Positions 33,502-45,370 of a DNA stretch of 64,000 nucleotides are shown piece after piece. Position numbers and translations under genes: made by a program. The notes beneath the pieces are model-generated. The model was not told the DNA's origin, did no database searches, and was given only the letters and a program-made list of their open reading frames with translations. Source of the stretch: Phymorhynchus buccinoides (Eukaryota > Mollusca > Gastropoda > Neogastropoda > Raphitomidae); the NCBI GenBank assembly GCA_017654935.2, contig CM065690.1, forward strand, positions 8,397,202 to 8,461,201. The letters are read 5' to 3'. Positions within the stretch are counted from its first letter, which is position 1. Every line of letters starts with the position of its first letter.

Positions 33502-35684
33502 ATGAGTTGGCGAGTCATTCAGCGACGTAAAGCCACACCCCTGCTGGAGAGTGTCGGGGTGGTGGGGGACACCACCAAAACAAAACTAAACGCACCCCGG
33601 TCCTCTTCTCACCACTCTGACACTAGAAGCGCTGTTCCTGGTCAGCAATCGACCGCATTTCGGGGTACTAGTGAGTCATCAGCCGGATTTCATGGTGCCA
33701 GAGAGCAATCAACCGAATTTCGTGGTGCCAGAGAGCAATCAACCGAACTTCGTGGTGCCAGAGAGCAATCAACCGAATTTCGTGGTGCCAGAGAGCAATC
33801 AACCGAATTTCGTGGTGCCAGAGAGCAATCAACCGAATTTCGTGGTTCCAGAGAGCAGCAGACATCAGCTTTCCGTGGTGCCAGAGAGGAGGTGAGCGCG
33901 TTTGGCGCTTTCCCTCTGCCTCAGTACCTGGCGCTGCCTCCAGAGCAGGGCCACTCAAGGAACTCGTCCCTGACGGACTGCGAGTTGGAGCCGGAGGAGG
34001 AGGACCTGCTGGAGGGGGTGGCTTTGGGGGAGCTGACCCTGACAGCGGACCGTCTGGAGGAGTACTTGAGCGGGGAGGAGGACGAGGGCGTGTGTGTGAC
34101 CCCCACCTCCTCCGCCACCAGTTCTGAGCGAGGCAGCGTCAAAGCCAGGCGAGGCCCCTCCAACAGGGCCTACATCCCGCTGAGCGGGTCCATGATCTTC
34201 CCTACTGCCCACGATCTGTCCCTGGACTTGGACGCGGTGTCTACCTCCTCCCGATCCTCCATCTCCTCCGGTTTCTCCACCGCATCCTCCTCCTCCTCTT
34301 CCTACATGTTTGGTCGGAAGCAGGCACGCTACGTGAAACGCGTGTCCGCTGCAGTGACTGTTCCTCCTCCCGTCCCGCCCAAGCCTTCCAAGTCACAAAT
34401 GACCAACGGGGGTCATGCATCTAGGAGCGAAATGCCCAAACCCCCAAAACCTCCAGCGGGGGGAAAGGGTTTATCCAACACTCTGGATAAACAGCGAGAG
34501 AGAGCCAGAAGTTTGGGACCAGGACCCTACCCTTTGCGGTTTTCCGAATACGAGAACAATAGTACTGACGTGCAGTATGTGACACGCACTACCACGACCG
34601 AGCAGTCGCGTGTTGTGACTAGTCCTACTCCTAGTACTAACAGCGCAGTGGCAACAAAAAGGAGCGAGTCAAACGGCGGCCCGCCTGTCGTAGGCTTAGT
34701 ACGCGGCGACCCTACCACTACTAGCCCTGCTAACCGTGCCTGGCCCCACACAAGCCCTCAGTGGAGCCGTGAGCAGCACGCAGATAGCACAACGTGTGGC
34801 CCCTCTGTCAACACCAACACAGGCCCTCAGTGGAGCCGTGAGCAGCACGCAGACAGCACGAAGTGTGGCCCCTCTGTCAGCACCAACCAGGCCGTCATTA
34901 TGAGGCAGCCGCTCTTCACCTCCTGGGGGAGAAGGGGGGCACCCCCTCCCGGCCTCCGATCCACCACCGCCCCTCCTCACCACGCCCGATCCAACGGTTA
35001 TGTCGACGGTGACGATGCTTCCCCTCAGCCTGTCATCACTTACAATAGATATCCGGCCGGATTCAGAGAACACCCACCGCATCTTGCTCACAACTCCAAG
35101 AAGCCAGCCCCCGAGCCTTCCCCCTCCCCTTCTTCTAACCTGCTGAAGAGCCGCGGCCTGTTCTCCTCCATGCCCTCTCTGTTTGGCAGCGCCAGCCGGG
35201 AGAAGCTGGACAAGAAGGCGCTGAAGAAGGAGCTGAAGAGAGAGAAGGAGGAGCGCAAACGGCAGGAGAAAGAGGAGAAGAAGCGGCGCAAGCAGGAGAA
35301 GAAGATGATGAAGCAGCGCTTCTATGTGCCCAGGAACATCGAGGACGTGTACCGCGGTAGTAGAGGGAGACCCTACATCTCCCACCCCATCACGGCCCCC
35401 GACCACTCCCAGCAGCAGGGCCGGAGTTACGTCACCAACGGCGAGTACCAGTGTCTGACCACGCGGCCCGTCAACTATCCAGAATCGGTGACCAGTTGTG
35501 AGTCTCCCTCCACCACGCTGTCCAGTCGAAGTGGGCTGAGTGTGCTGGAGAAAAGGGCCCTGTACGCCAGTGCCCCGGACCTCAGTGTCATGGTCGATGA
35601 GAGACTCGATGAGGATTCGGACGTCCTCGACTTTACGTCTTCGTCGTCCCCTGCTAAAGAGGTGGCTAGGCCCTCGCCTAAAAG
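33502..35684 (+). CDS. SHANK (family): SHANK-like scaffold protein, long exon upstream of the PDZ domain
   Basis: It encodes 727 codons and two bases before the donor AAAAG|GTACGT. The frame starts at ATG 33502; an in-frame TGA lies two codons upstream (33496-33498), so this is either a first coding exon or begins at an acceptor after 33499. The protein is mostly disordered. It has tandem GAREQSTEFR decapeptides (residues about 65-125), an acidic stretch (ELEPEEEDLLEG), serine runs, proline motifs of SH3-ligand type (VPPPVPPKPSK, PKPPKPPAGG), a 23-residue duplication around SPQWSREQHADST, and a basic segment (LKKELKREKEERKRQEKEEK, about 570-605). The link to the PDZ exons rests on exact phase agreement (727 codons + 2, then 1 + 24 codons + 1, then 2 + 43 codons). 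No ankyrin or SH3 domain is present. Vertebrate SHANK genes also make isoforms that start shortly before the PDZ domain. Confidence 0.75.
33694..33860 (+). repeat. Coding minisatellite, 30-bp unit, about 5.5 copies
   Basis: Units of GGTGCCAGAGAGCAATCAAC plus CGAATTTCGT encode the decapeptide GAREQSTEFR. The copies differ by one or two bases. The 30-bp unit keeps the frame, so length variation would change the protein by whole decapeptides. Confidence 0.9.
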
Positions 35685-35808
35685 GTACGTGGTTCAGGGT
35701 TGGTTGAGAGGTTTTTGTTGTTGGAGAGGGAGGTGGGTGGGGTGAAGGTGCGATCGTTTGATTCGTGATGGTTATTGTGTACATGTACAAGAAAAAACGG
35801 ATGTGCGT

Positions 35809-35842
<34 letters not shown>

Positions 35843-36265
35843 CGGTGTTTATATACACACACGCACTCACGCACACGCACACACCCTATTCTACATGACA
35901 TTTTTCAGATTAATTTACCTCAGGTCAGCATGAGACTGTATTCTAGTGGATGAATAAAAGCTCTTTGTGGTCTGTTCAAAGTAAACCATTTTAGGACTGA
36001 TAAACCATTATGTTCTGAAATAGAAAATCAATGGAATCAGATATTGGCCGTTTTCTAAAGTTACGCGAGTGGTTTTGAAACAAACCCCGACATTTGGTTC
36101 GTCGAGTCTATTTTCAGTTCCTTTATAAATGGAAAAAACTAGTGTAAATTAATCCTACCTGCTATCTTCTCCCGTTTGTCTTTGTCTTTGTTTTTCTCTC
36201 CACTCTTCATGTCATGAAGGATATCGTGTTTAATATTTAGTATCTTGATTACCCTGTCTCGTTCT
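35685..36265. other. Start of the 14-kb SHANK-like intron
   Basis: It begins with the donor GTACGT and includes a (GA)n tract at about 35813-35838. No other feature is seen. Confidence 0.5.
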
Positions 36266-36716
36266 GAAACAGCTGACCATTAGTTACGTCAGAAACAGCT
36301 GACCATTAGTCACGTCAGAAACAGCTGACCATTAGTCACGTCAGAAACAGCCGGCCATTGGTCACGTCAGAAACAGATGACCATTGAGTTTGAAGTAGTC
36401 ACGTCAGAAACAGCTGACCATTAGCCACGTCAGAAACAGCTGACCATTGGATTTGAAATAGTCACGTCAGAAACAGCTGACCATTGGATTTGAAATAGTC
36501 TCGTCAGAAACAGCTGACCATTGAGTTTGAAGTAGTCACGTCAGAAACAGCTGACCATTAGTCACGTCAGAAACAGCTGACCATTAGTCATCTCAAAAAC
36601 AGCTGACCATTAGTCACCTCAGAAACAGCTGACCATTGGATTTAAAATAGTCACGTCAGAAACGGCTGACCATTGGATTTGAAATAGTCACGTCAGAAAC
36701 AGCTGATTATTAAGTC
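36266..36716. repeat. Minisatellite of CAGCTG and TCACGTCA motifs, about 15 copies
   Basis: Units of 26 bp (ACAGCTGACCATTAGTCACG + TCAGAA) alternate with 37-bp units that carry an extra GGATTTGAAAT block. Most copies keep CAGCTG, an E-box core, and TCACGTCA, which resembles a CRE/bZIP half site. It lies about 580 bp inside the large SHANK-like intron. Confidence 0.88.
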
Positions 36717-37636
36717 TAAAACAAAAGTTTGAAGCCCTCAGTAAATGCCATCCTTTACACAATCACATTGACCAAAGACGAAGTGTTCCAGTCAGCTGTG
36801 TCCGACCATGACTTCCAGATAGCAGAGGAGGAGACTGCTGTTCTGGAGGGATTGGATGGAGTTTGTTTATAGTGGAGAAACCCCGCCCAGGGAACATCCA
36901 CACCTTCCCCGCCAAAAAGAACTTTAGGGAAGGTCCCCGATGACCAACCAAACCCCTTGGCTGCAGCACTAAGGGCCCGCTCAAATATCAGATGAAGTGA
37001 CCTTACGGCAAGCCCTTGAAGCATCAGTTTAAGCAGATAAACGCGAAATCTTATTTTAACTGAAAAATAATCCAGACACAAAAGCCATGAAATATTGACA
37101 TTCGATTTGAATTTGAACGATTAAAAAAATGTAATTCAAGTGAACTCGAACACCCCCGTTTTTAGGGCATTTGAGACAACTGCATTTGTCTTTAATCTTC
37201 ATTTGTTTAGTATGGTAGGCCTAATTGATATAGAAAAGCGTTCATTCGAAGGCTTGGCAAGTATATGAGAAGAAAGAGCTTTAAAAAGTGCCAATCGATT
37301 CGAGATTTGAAGACACTCTCAACAGTATATGTCATATACTTCAATATCCCCCCTTTGCCTTATCTCTCCTTTCCTAAAATATGGGCGACCATTTCATGTC
37401 CGATAGAATCGTGCCAATATGGGGAAGGCAGTTATGACGTGTTTCTTATGTGTACAGTCATATTGATTTACTTGAATTATTACCAGTAAATGTGCTATGC
37501 GCATAGCGGTGGGTTTCTACTTTATAGTGCTCCTTTTAAGACTCAACCCCTTCAACTCTCTGTCTCTCTGTGTGTGTCTCTGTCTGTCTGGCTGGCTTTC
37601 TCTCTCTCTCTCTTTGTCTGTATGTCTGTCACTGTT

Positions 37637-37680
<44 letters not shown>

Positions 37681-37689
37681 TCTCTAATG
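36717..37689. other. Intron sequence with a TC/TG-rich tract
   Basis: A (TC)n/(TG)n block spans about 37556-37686. No gene is seen. Confidence 0.5.
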
Positions 37690-38384
37690 CTGATTCAATT
37701 TGTTGCAGAGTGACATCAATAATCTATTTGACTGGACAGAGCAAAATCGTATGGCTTTACACCCCCAAAAATCTAAATCCATGTTAATCACAAGAAGACA
37801 AAAGTAGCAAAACTTTAAAAATCAATTAAGAACACCAACTATCTATGAAAAGCCTCTTGAAGAAGTTACTTCACACATATTACTGGGCTTATACATTGAC
37901 AACAACTTGTCATGGTCAAAACACATGGAAATACTGTCCACGAAATTTTCAAAAAAAGTATTTCAGCTCAATAGAATAAAGCACTTTTTAGATCAGCATA
38001 CGCGTAAACTTTTTGTCCATGCCTATATCCAACCTCACTTTGATTATGCTTCAATATGTTGGGATTCAGCTAGTAAAAACACACTCAAACATGTTGAAAG
38101 GTTATATAAACGCTCTCTTAAACTCATACTCCTTAAATCGTCCTCCCTAGAGAACAATGAAGAGCTCAACATTCTACCATTCAATGTGAAATGCTTACTA
38201 AACAATGGTACCCTTCTGTACAATATCATAAATAAGTTAGCACCAAAATATTTTATTACTAAATTTAAAGTCCATACAATTCGAAGCAAAACCAAATTAA
38301 CAATGCCCCGCCCCAACAGATCTATATAAATCATCCCTTATATTCTCAGGTGGTAAATTGTGGAACGACCTCCCCCCCTGTTTT
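37690..38384 (+). pseudogene. CR1-like LINE, C-terminal reverse transcriptase part
   Basis: It encodes MALHPKKSKSMLITRRQK, LLGLYIDNNLSWSKHMEI, FSKKVFQLNRIKHFLDQHTR and YIQPHFDYASICWD, ending with GGKLWNDLP. Stops and frame changes occur near 37806 and after 38330. The same family is present on the minus strand at 63224-63968. At about 38385 the peptide switches to an L2-like LINE. The clade name is a best guess from the motifs. Confidence 0.7.
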
Positions 38385-38422
38385 GCTTCCCCACATAACT
38401 GATGTTATCAATTGTTCCCTTT

Positions 38423-40196
38423 TGTGACGAGGTAATGGGTTAAAAGGCTAAGTCTCTAGGGGAGACTTTTAGTGTGTTAAATTTTCAAGTAGAAAATTTG
38501 CCTTTAGCCCACTTCTCTAGGGTATGGGAGGTGAGCAACTTTCCCGGCCCCTTTTCATCTAATAAATTTATATTTGTGCCCGGGTTCTGGCTCGTATGAT
38601 TGTAAGAAATACAAGTGGTTGATTTGCTCTAAATGGCAGACAGAGAGAAGTAGGTTTTTACATGAAATTACAAGGCTTCCACTCTCATCAGTCTGACCAA
38701 AGGGTTCAGAATTATTTGACACTTGTATTTTATTTACTCACAAAATCTGCATAACATTATGCAACAATAATAATAAAGCAGCTCAATGACGCCAAAACAA
38801 AATATGAATGAAAAAACCCAATGAAATCCGAAAGGATTTACAAGACTTTTGTCTTTCTAGAATGTTAGCCCCAAGCGGGAAGGGTCACTAATTATCTTCA
38901 GTTTCAGGAGGAAAGTTCAAATGATTGGCGCGGTCCTGTGAACTTAGCTATTGTCAAGTTCATCCGTAGGGATCGGCGAGTGCTGGGTTGGCTGGGCTTG
39001 CTCGTCAGGTGAGAGTAGTTCCCAGTCGTTCCGGTTACGGCGTCGCGGGATGGCACAGTTCAGGCGTGGTCTCCTCGCGGATTCTGGGTGCGGGGCATCT
39101 TGGCAGCGTTCCCGTCTGGTTTCCTTGTGAGTCAGGGATGGAGCGTCCTGACCACGATGCCCTGCTAATAATCACAGGAGAAGGTGGATGTAGATCTCTA
39201 TGGCTTAGAGACAAGGGGCTTCAGTCGGCAGGGAATTAGTGGATCCCAACCGGCTAGAAGGCTGCCCTTGTACAATAGCAATAGTTAATAAATAAACTGA
39301 ATTTCAGTTAACAAACTGAGATCAGTAAAGCATAAAAGGTGTACAGGGATCAACTGGCATTAGTCAGTACCCGGCTAGATCAAAGTCTATGATCAAGCCA
39401 ACATCACTCTCCATCCAACACCTGGAAAGGAATGTTATCATAAAGTGCAAGATTGCAACCCACAGGCTTCCTACTAAAAATATACAAAAGGGTTAGTAGG
39501 CATAAAATCCGGTTCTGGTACCAAAAGAGTCAAAGTCAAAAACACACACACACACAAATAATCAGTGCACATAAATAGAACAGAATGTTTACCACTTCTT
39601 TTCAATAACATATCTACTCCTTATTCATCATTGAACATAGGATCTAGATCAAAAATATGATCTAACAAAAAAACAAATCTCAATCACCAGCCGTCAATAA
39701 TACTCACTAGTTGGGCTATTAGGACTGGCTGGGAGAGAGGTTGAGTCTGCAATGTTGCTTCGCCTGGTTTTGGAGGTATTATGAGAGAGTATGTGTAGGC
39801 TAACTTTCCTCACTACTCAAATTTTCCCCTCCCAGTTCAAACAACGAGACCCTGTGATTGGTTTATAGCAGTCGACAAGTCACAAGATGATGTCATAGTA
39901 TTATGCATAGTAGTACAGAACCATCACGAGCCGGTTACATCACTGGCACGTGTAACATTCCAGTCATTCCAATCCTTCTCGTGATCGGAAAGGAAATACG
40001 GGAACAAAGGGAGACCGCCAGTGTGGGGGTCATCCGAGGAAAAACCCGTGATCAAACAGATATCGCTTCGGAATCGGCACGTTGTTTGATGTTGAATTGT
40101 ACTCAAAGTGGCGGCCAGAGAAAAGAAGGGGGGGGGGGGGTGTAGTTGAGAAAGAAAGGGAGAAAGTGGGGCGTGCGTTTTCCACGTTACGTCACA
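38423..40196 (-). repeat. Solo LTR of the Gypsy-type family, TSD CCTTT
   Basis: A 1774-bp LTR without interior. It starts TGTGACGAGGTAATGGG and ends TTACGTCACA on the + strand. CCTTT is duplicated at 38418-38422 and 40197-40201. It carries a block near 39340-39395 (CAACTGGCATTAGTCAGTAC) absent from the other copies. Removing the LTR and one CCTTT leaves the surrounding L2-like frame continuous. It arose by recombination between two LTRs of a former full element. Confidence 0.93.
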
Positions 40197-40201
40197 CCTT
40201 T

Positions 40202-41640
40202 CATCTGGTATTTTCCCCCTAGTGTACAAATCTGCTGTTGTTCGTCCTTACTTAAAAAGCCCTCTTTGGACCCAAACCTCTTGAAAAACTACAGGCCTGT
40301 TTCCAATCTTCCCTTCCTGTCCAAAATCCTTGAGAGAATTGTTCTTTCCCAGCTTTCAGTGCATCTCACTCATAACAATCTCATTGACCCGCACCAGTCT
40401 GCTTACAGAGCTGGTCACAGCACAGAGACGGCCCTCCTCAAAGTAGTTAGTGATCTACTTCTCGCCCTTGACAATGACACAATCTCTCTTCTATCCCTTC
40501 TGGACCTATCTGCATCATTCGACACGATAGATCACGACATTCTTCTTTCCAGACTTCAAAACTCTGTTGGTATTCAGGGCACCAATCTCAGCTGGATAAA
40601 ATCCTATCTGAGCGCTCGTTCTCAGACAGTCTGTGTAAATGGCCTTTCCTCTCCAAACACTCCTCTCACCTGCGGTGTGCCACAAGGCTCTGTCATTGGG
40701 CCCGTTCTTTTTGCCTTGTACGTCAAACCTGTGTCTGATGTCATTGACCAACACTCCTTGATGCATGAGAGTTTTGCTGACGACACACAGCTGCACGAGT
40801 CAGCCTCTTTGTCTGAAGTCAAGTTGCTAATATGGTCAGTAACATCCAGAACTGTATTCATGACTTAAAGCACTGGATGACTTCAAATAAGTTGCAATTG
40901 AATGACGATAAGACAGAACTGATCCTCATTGCCCCTCCCAAGTTTCAAAATCACCCCGCCCTCCCTTCTTCCACCATCTTGGCACTTCTGATATAGTCTT
41001 CTCTACTCAGGCTCGAAACCTTGGAGTCACGTTTGATTCAACACTCTCTTTCAAGCACCACGTTTCAAACGTCTGCAAAGCTGCCTTCATTGAAATTCGC
41101 AAAATTAGCTCCATCCGGCATTTTCTTTCAGTTGAAGCCACAAAGACACTGGTCTGTGCTCTAGTCCTGTCCAGGTTGGATTATTGTAATAGTCTCTTGG
41201 CTGGCTCTCCTAAATATCTTATTGATAATTTACAGAGGGCCCAAAACAGTGCTGCCATACTTGTGTTGACGTCGTCTATACGGGAACATGTCTCCCCACT
41301 TCTAAGGTATCTTCATTGGTTACCTATTCAATCCAGGATTGATTACAAACTAGGGTCCATTTGCTTTGCCTCTGTCACTGGTGCAGGACCTCAGTATCTC
41401 AGAGACATTCTTCATGCCTACCTCCCATCCCGTCAGCTCCGCTCTTCTGCAGATACCCATCTCTTGCGCATTCCGACAGTCAGAACCAAATCCTTTGGTC
41501 AGCGAGCTTGTGCCTTACAAGGCCCTTCTCTCTGGAACAACTTGCCTCTCAATGTCCGCCATTCCCATTCTCAGCTCTTTCAGATCCTCCACAAAACCCC
41601 ATCTCTTTCAGCTCTATCCTGTCATTATAATTATAGTAAT
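40202..41640 (+). pseudogene. L2-like LINE reverse transcriptase, frameshifted
   Basis: The frame encodes KNYRPVSNLPFLSKILERIV, DPHQSAYRAGHSTETALL, LLDLSASFDTIDHD (first catalytic Asp region), GVPQGSVIGPVLFALYV and SFADDTQLHES (FADD box). Near 40825 the frame shifts to HDLKHWMTSNKLQLNDDKTE, and near 40980 again to QARNLGVTFDSTLSFKHHVS, SRLDYCNSLLAG, LHWLPIQSRIDYKL and SLWNNLPLNVR. All these are L2-type motifs in the correct order. The two frameshifts make it inactive. Confidence 0.88.
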
Positions 41641-42134
41641 GCTGGAAACACTGCATTCGTATGTTTCTTCAGGACGAGCTGCATGCGTGCGTGTATGTGT
41701 GTGTGCGTGTATGTGTGTGTGTGTGCGTGTGCGTGCGTGCGTCCGTGTATGGAGTATTTGTCCCTCTGCACGAGCGCGCGTGTGTGTGTGCATGCATGCG
41801 TGCGTGCTGGGAGATCTACAAAAAGTAGGTCAGCGTGAGGTCTATGAAGGGGGATGGTGAATGGGAGGGAGCGGGCCGAGGGGGGGGGGAGGGGGGGGGG
41901 GTAGTGTGAGAAAATGCCTTTTTTGCGTGGAAAACGCTATTTGTAATGGTTTGGATTCTAGGGGAGTGTGAAGGGGGGGTGACGTAAATGTAGTTATTGT
42001 TATTTCGTTTTGGGTGGTTCCTTATAAGTGCGTTGTTTTGTTGTTGTTTTCTGCTCTGATTTTTAACTTTTTTGTGAAGCGCTTAGAGCCCCGTAAGGAG
42101 AATAAGCGCTATATAAGTTGTCATTATTATTATT

Positions 42135-42775
42135 ACTAGCGCAACACCTAGTCAGTACTGGCAAATCCCAGAACCGGTCACGCCTAGTACCGGTACCGCC
42201 TAGAACCGGTAATGATGAGTAGCAGTTTCGCCGGGTCTGCAAAATATTATGTTATTAGAGAGAGAGAGACAGAGAGAGAGAGAGACAGACAGACAGACAG
42301 GCAGAGAGACAGGAAGAGAGAGAAACAGACAGACAGAGAGACACATAGACATGTAAGCAGACTGGTGCGGGTCAATGAGACATGAGACACAGAGAGAGAG
42401 ACAGACAGACAAAGGCAGATAGAGAGAGACAGACAGAGAGAGAGAGAGAGAGAGAGAGAAACAGCGACTCTCGCGCCCCCTCCCCCCCTCCTCCCCGATT
42501 CGCTTCCGGTTTGGTACATCTTCCTGCCGAATTCGAAGGCAATCCGCCCAGAAACACCGGAGATACGGGCGCTGAGAGACCGGCGGATGCGCGTTTCGCG
42601 CATTTGCCGAACCGCACAAATGACACGGCAGCCTCGGTTGCCGTTGCATCGCCCCGTTAGGGCTCACAGCAAATTTGAAGCGATTCGGTCGAAAAACGGT
42701 GGAGTTATAAGGCCCGTTTTGTGTTTCAGAGACAGACAGACACACACACACGGATACTTGGCTTTTTATTATATG
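42135..42775 (+). mobile_element. Helentron/HINE-like element, array copy 1 (type A)
   Basis: It starts ACTAGCGCAACACCTAGTCA, has AGCAGTTTCGCCGGGTC and a (GA)n block at about 42255-42460, then the shared 3' half (ATTCGAAGGCAATCCGCCCA, GTCGAAAAACGG, GACAGACAGACACAC) and ends CTTTTTATTATATG. The next copy begins immediately. Confidence 0.65.
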
Positions 42776-43634
42776 ACTAGCGCAACGCCGAGTAACGGTA
42801 ACGCCTAATAGCGGTAACGCCTAGTAATGGTAACGCCAAGTACTGGTAACGCTGAGTACAGCAAATTTAAAGCGATTCGGTTAAGAAACGGCGGAGTTAT
42901 AAGGCCCCGTTTCCCGTTGGTGCTGCTCTGAGAATGACGCGCTCTCCGTAGTAACGGTAACGCCTAGTAACGGTAACGCCAAGTACTGGCAACGCTGAGT
43001 ACAGCAAATTTGAAGCGATTCGGTTAAGAAAAGGCGGCGTTATAAGGCCCCGTTTCCCGTTGGCGCTGCTCTGAGAGTGATGCGCTCTCCCTAGTAATGG
43101 TAACGCCTAGTAACGGTAATGCCAAGTACTGGTAATGCTGAGTACAGCAAATTTGAAGCGATTCGGTTAAGAAACGGCGGAGTTATAAGGCCCCGTTTCC
43201 CGTTGGCGCTGCTCTGAGAGTGACGCACTCTCCTGATTCTCTTTACATTTGCTGCCAGGCTTTGCCCCTGCCACAGCAAGCCTGACAGCAAATGTGAAGC
43301 AATTCGGTTAAGAAACGGCAGAGTTATTTGTGAAAAGGTGAATGAAGCGGCGTATATCGCGCACGTTTCTGCATCGATTCGCTTCCGGTTTCGCACATCG
43401 ATAGTCACCCTCCCCGGTCATCTACTTGCCAAATTCGAAGGCAATCGGTCCAGAAATACCGGAGATATGGGCGCCGAGAGGCCGGCGGATACGCGTTTCG
43501 CACATTTGCCAAACCGCGCAAATGACACTGCCGCCTCGGTTGCCGTTGCCATCAAGTGATTCGGTCGAAAAACGGTTGTGTTTCAGACAGACAGACACAC
43601 ACACGGACCCTTGGCTTTTTACTATATGATGATG
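42776..43634 (+). mobile_element. Helentron/HINE-like element, array copy 2 (type B)
   Basis: It starts ACTAGCGCAACGCCGAGTAA. Three tandem blocks follow of about 130-150 bp, each with AACGCCAAGTACTGGTAACG, GATTCGGTTAAGAAACGGCG and GTTGGCGCTGCTCTGAGA. It ends with the GACAGACAGACACAC tail and CTTTTTACTATATGATGATG. Confidence 0.65.
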
Positions 43635-43751
43635 ACTAGCGCAACGCCTAGTACTGGCAAATCCCAGAACCGGTAACGCCTAGTACCGCTACCGCCAAGA
43701 ACCAGTAATGATGAGTAGCAGTTTCGCCGGGTCCGCAAAATATTATGTTAT

Positions 43752-43802
<51 letters not shown>

Positions 43803-43932
43803 AGACAGACAGGCACAGAGAGAGATAGACAGACAGGCACAGAGAGAGACAGACAGAGACATAGACATACAGAGACATGAGACACAGAGAGAGAGACAGA
43901 CAGACAAAGGCACAGAGAGAGAGACAGACAGA

Positions 43933-43969
<37 letters not shown>

Positions 43970-44172
43970 TGTGCCCCCTCCCCCCACCTCCCCTCCTCTG
44001 AGAGAGAGAAACAGCGACGCTCATGCTCCCCCTCCCCCCCTCCCCCCCCCCCCCACCCCTCCCCGTGAAACTGAACTTCTAGTAGGATAAGCTCGCCTGA
44101 CGGAATTTCCAGCATGCATCACTTGTCACCCAGCACTCGTGAACCGCGGTCTCGATGAGTGAACGCACGCAG

Positions 44173-44208
<36 letters not shown>

Positions 44209-44737
44209 ATTTAATAGCACGTTTGGACGGGTCCAGTTTGGCCAAGTCAGCGAAACTGTAAATTGGTGCATATCGCGCGCGTTTATGAACTTATTTCATG
44301 CCAGGCTTTGCCCTGGCCATAGCAAGCCTGACAGCAAATTTGAAGCGATTCGGTTAAGAAATGGCGGAGTTATTTGTGAAAAGGTGAAGCGGCGTATAGC
44401 GCGCGCGTTTCTGAACCGATTCGCTTCCGGTTTGGTACACGGATAGTCACCGTTCCCGGTCATCTTCCTGCCGAATTCGAAGGCAATCCGCCCAGAAACA
44501 CCGGAGATACGGGCGCCGAGAGCCCGGCAGATGCGCGTTTCGCGCATTTGCCAAACCCCCTGCCGAACCGCACAAATGATACGGCCGCCTCGGTTGCCGT
44601 TGCCATCGCCCCGTTAGGGCTCACAGCAAATTCGAAGCGATTCGGTCGAAAAACGGCGGAGTTATAAGGCCCGTTTTGTGTACACACACACACAGACACA
44701 CACACACACACACACAACTTTGCCTTTTTACTATATG
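43635..44737 (+). mobile_element. Helentron/HINE-like element, array copy 3 (type A)
   Basis: Its first 110 bp match copy 1 closely, including the position where the (GA)n block begins after ATTATGTTATTAGAGAGAG. A poly-C run of about 36 bp lies near 44174-44208. It ends with (AC)n and CTTTTTACTATATG. Confidence 0.65.
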
Positions 44738-45370
44738 ACTAATAACGGTAACGCCAAGTACTGGTAACGCTGAGTACAGCAAATTTGAAGCGATTCGGTT
44801 AAGAAACGGCAACGCCTCATAACGGTAACGCCAAGTACTGGTGACGCTGAATACAGCTTATTAGAAGCGATTCGGTTAAGAAACGGCGGAGTTATAAGGC
44901 CTCATTTCTCGTTGGCGCTGCTCTGAGAGTGACGCGCTCTCCCGATTCTCTTCAAATTTGCTGCCGGGCTTTGCCCCAGCCACAGCAAGCCTGATAGCAA
45001 TTCGGTTAAGAAACGGCAGAGTTATGTGTGAAGAGGTGAAGCGGCGTATATCGCGCGCGTTTCTAAATTGATTCGCTTTCGGTTTGGTACACGGATAGTC
45101 ACCGTCCCCGGTCATCTTCCTGCCAAATTCGAAGGCAATCGGCCCAGAAACACCGGAGATACGGGCCCCGAGAGGCCGGCGGATGCGCGTTTTGCGCATT
45201 TGCCAAACCGCGCAAATGACACGGCCGCCTCGGTTGCCGTTGCCATCGCCCAGTTAGGGCTCACGGCAAATTTGAAGTGATTCGGTCGAAAAACGGCGGA
45301 GTTATAAGGCCCGTTTCGTGTTTCAGACAAACAGACAGGCACACGGACACTTGGCTTTTTACTAGATGAT
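44738..45370 (+). mobile_element. Helentron/HINE-like element, array copy 4 (type B)
   Basis: It starts ACTAATAACGGTAACGCC and has two AACGCCAAGTACTGG blocks and the same 3' half. It ends GGACACTTGGCTTTTTACTA. Its tail reads GACAAACAGACAGGCACAC. Confidence 0.65.

Larger units (their letters stand above)
38385..42134 (+). mobile_element. L2-like LINE, 5'-truncated, split by a solo LTR
   Basis: The element starts inside the linker before reverse transcriptase (ITDVINCSL), is interrupted by a solo LTR at 38423-40196, continues SSGIFPLVYKSAVVRPYLK from 40202, and ends with a GCGCTTAGAGCCCCGTAAGG segment, GCGCTATATAAGTTGTC and an ATT tail at about 42121-42134. That 3' end is typical of L2-type LINEs and their derived SINEs. 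A GT/GC-rich tract (41683-41800) and poly-G patches (41880-41900) lie in the 3' part. Confidence 0.85.

Noticed and set aside
34696..35901. A 401-codon open frame on the minus strand opposite the SHANK-like exon
   Set aside because: It is the antisense shadow of a long G/C-rich coding exon and has no known motif; the + strand frame has proline motifs and phase-compatible splicing.
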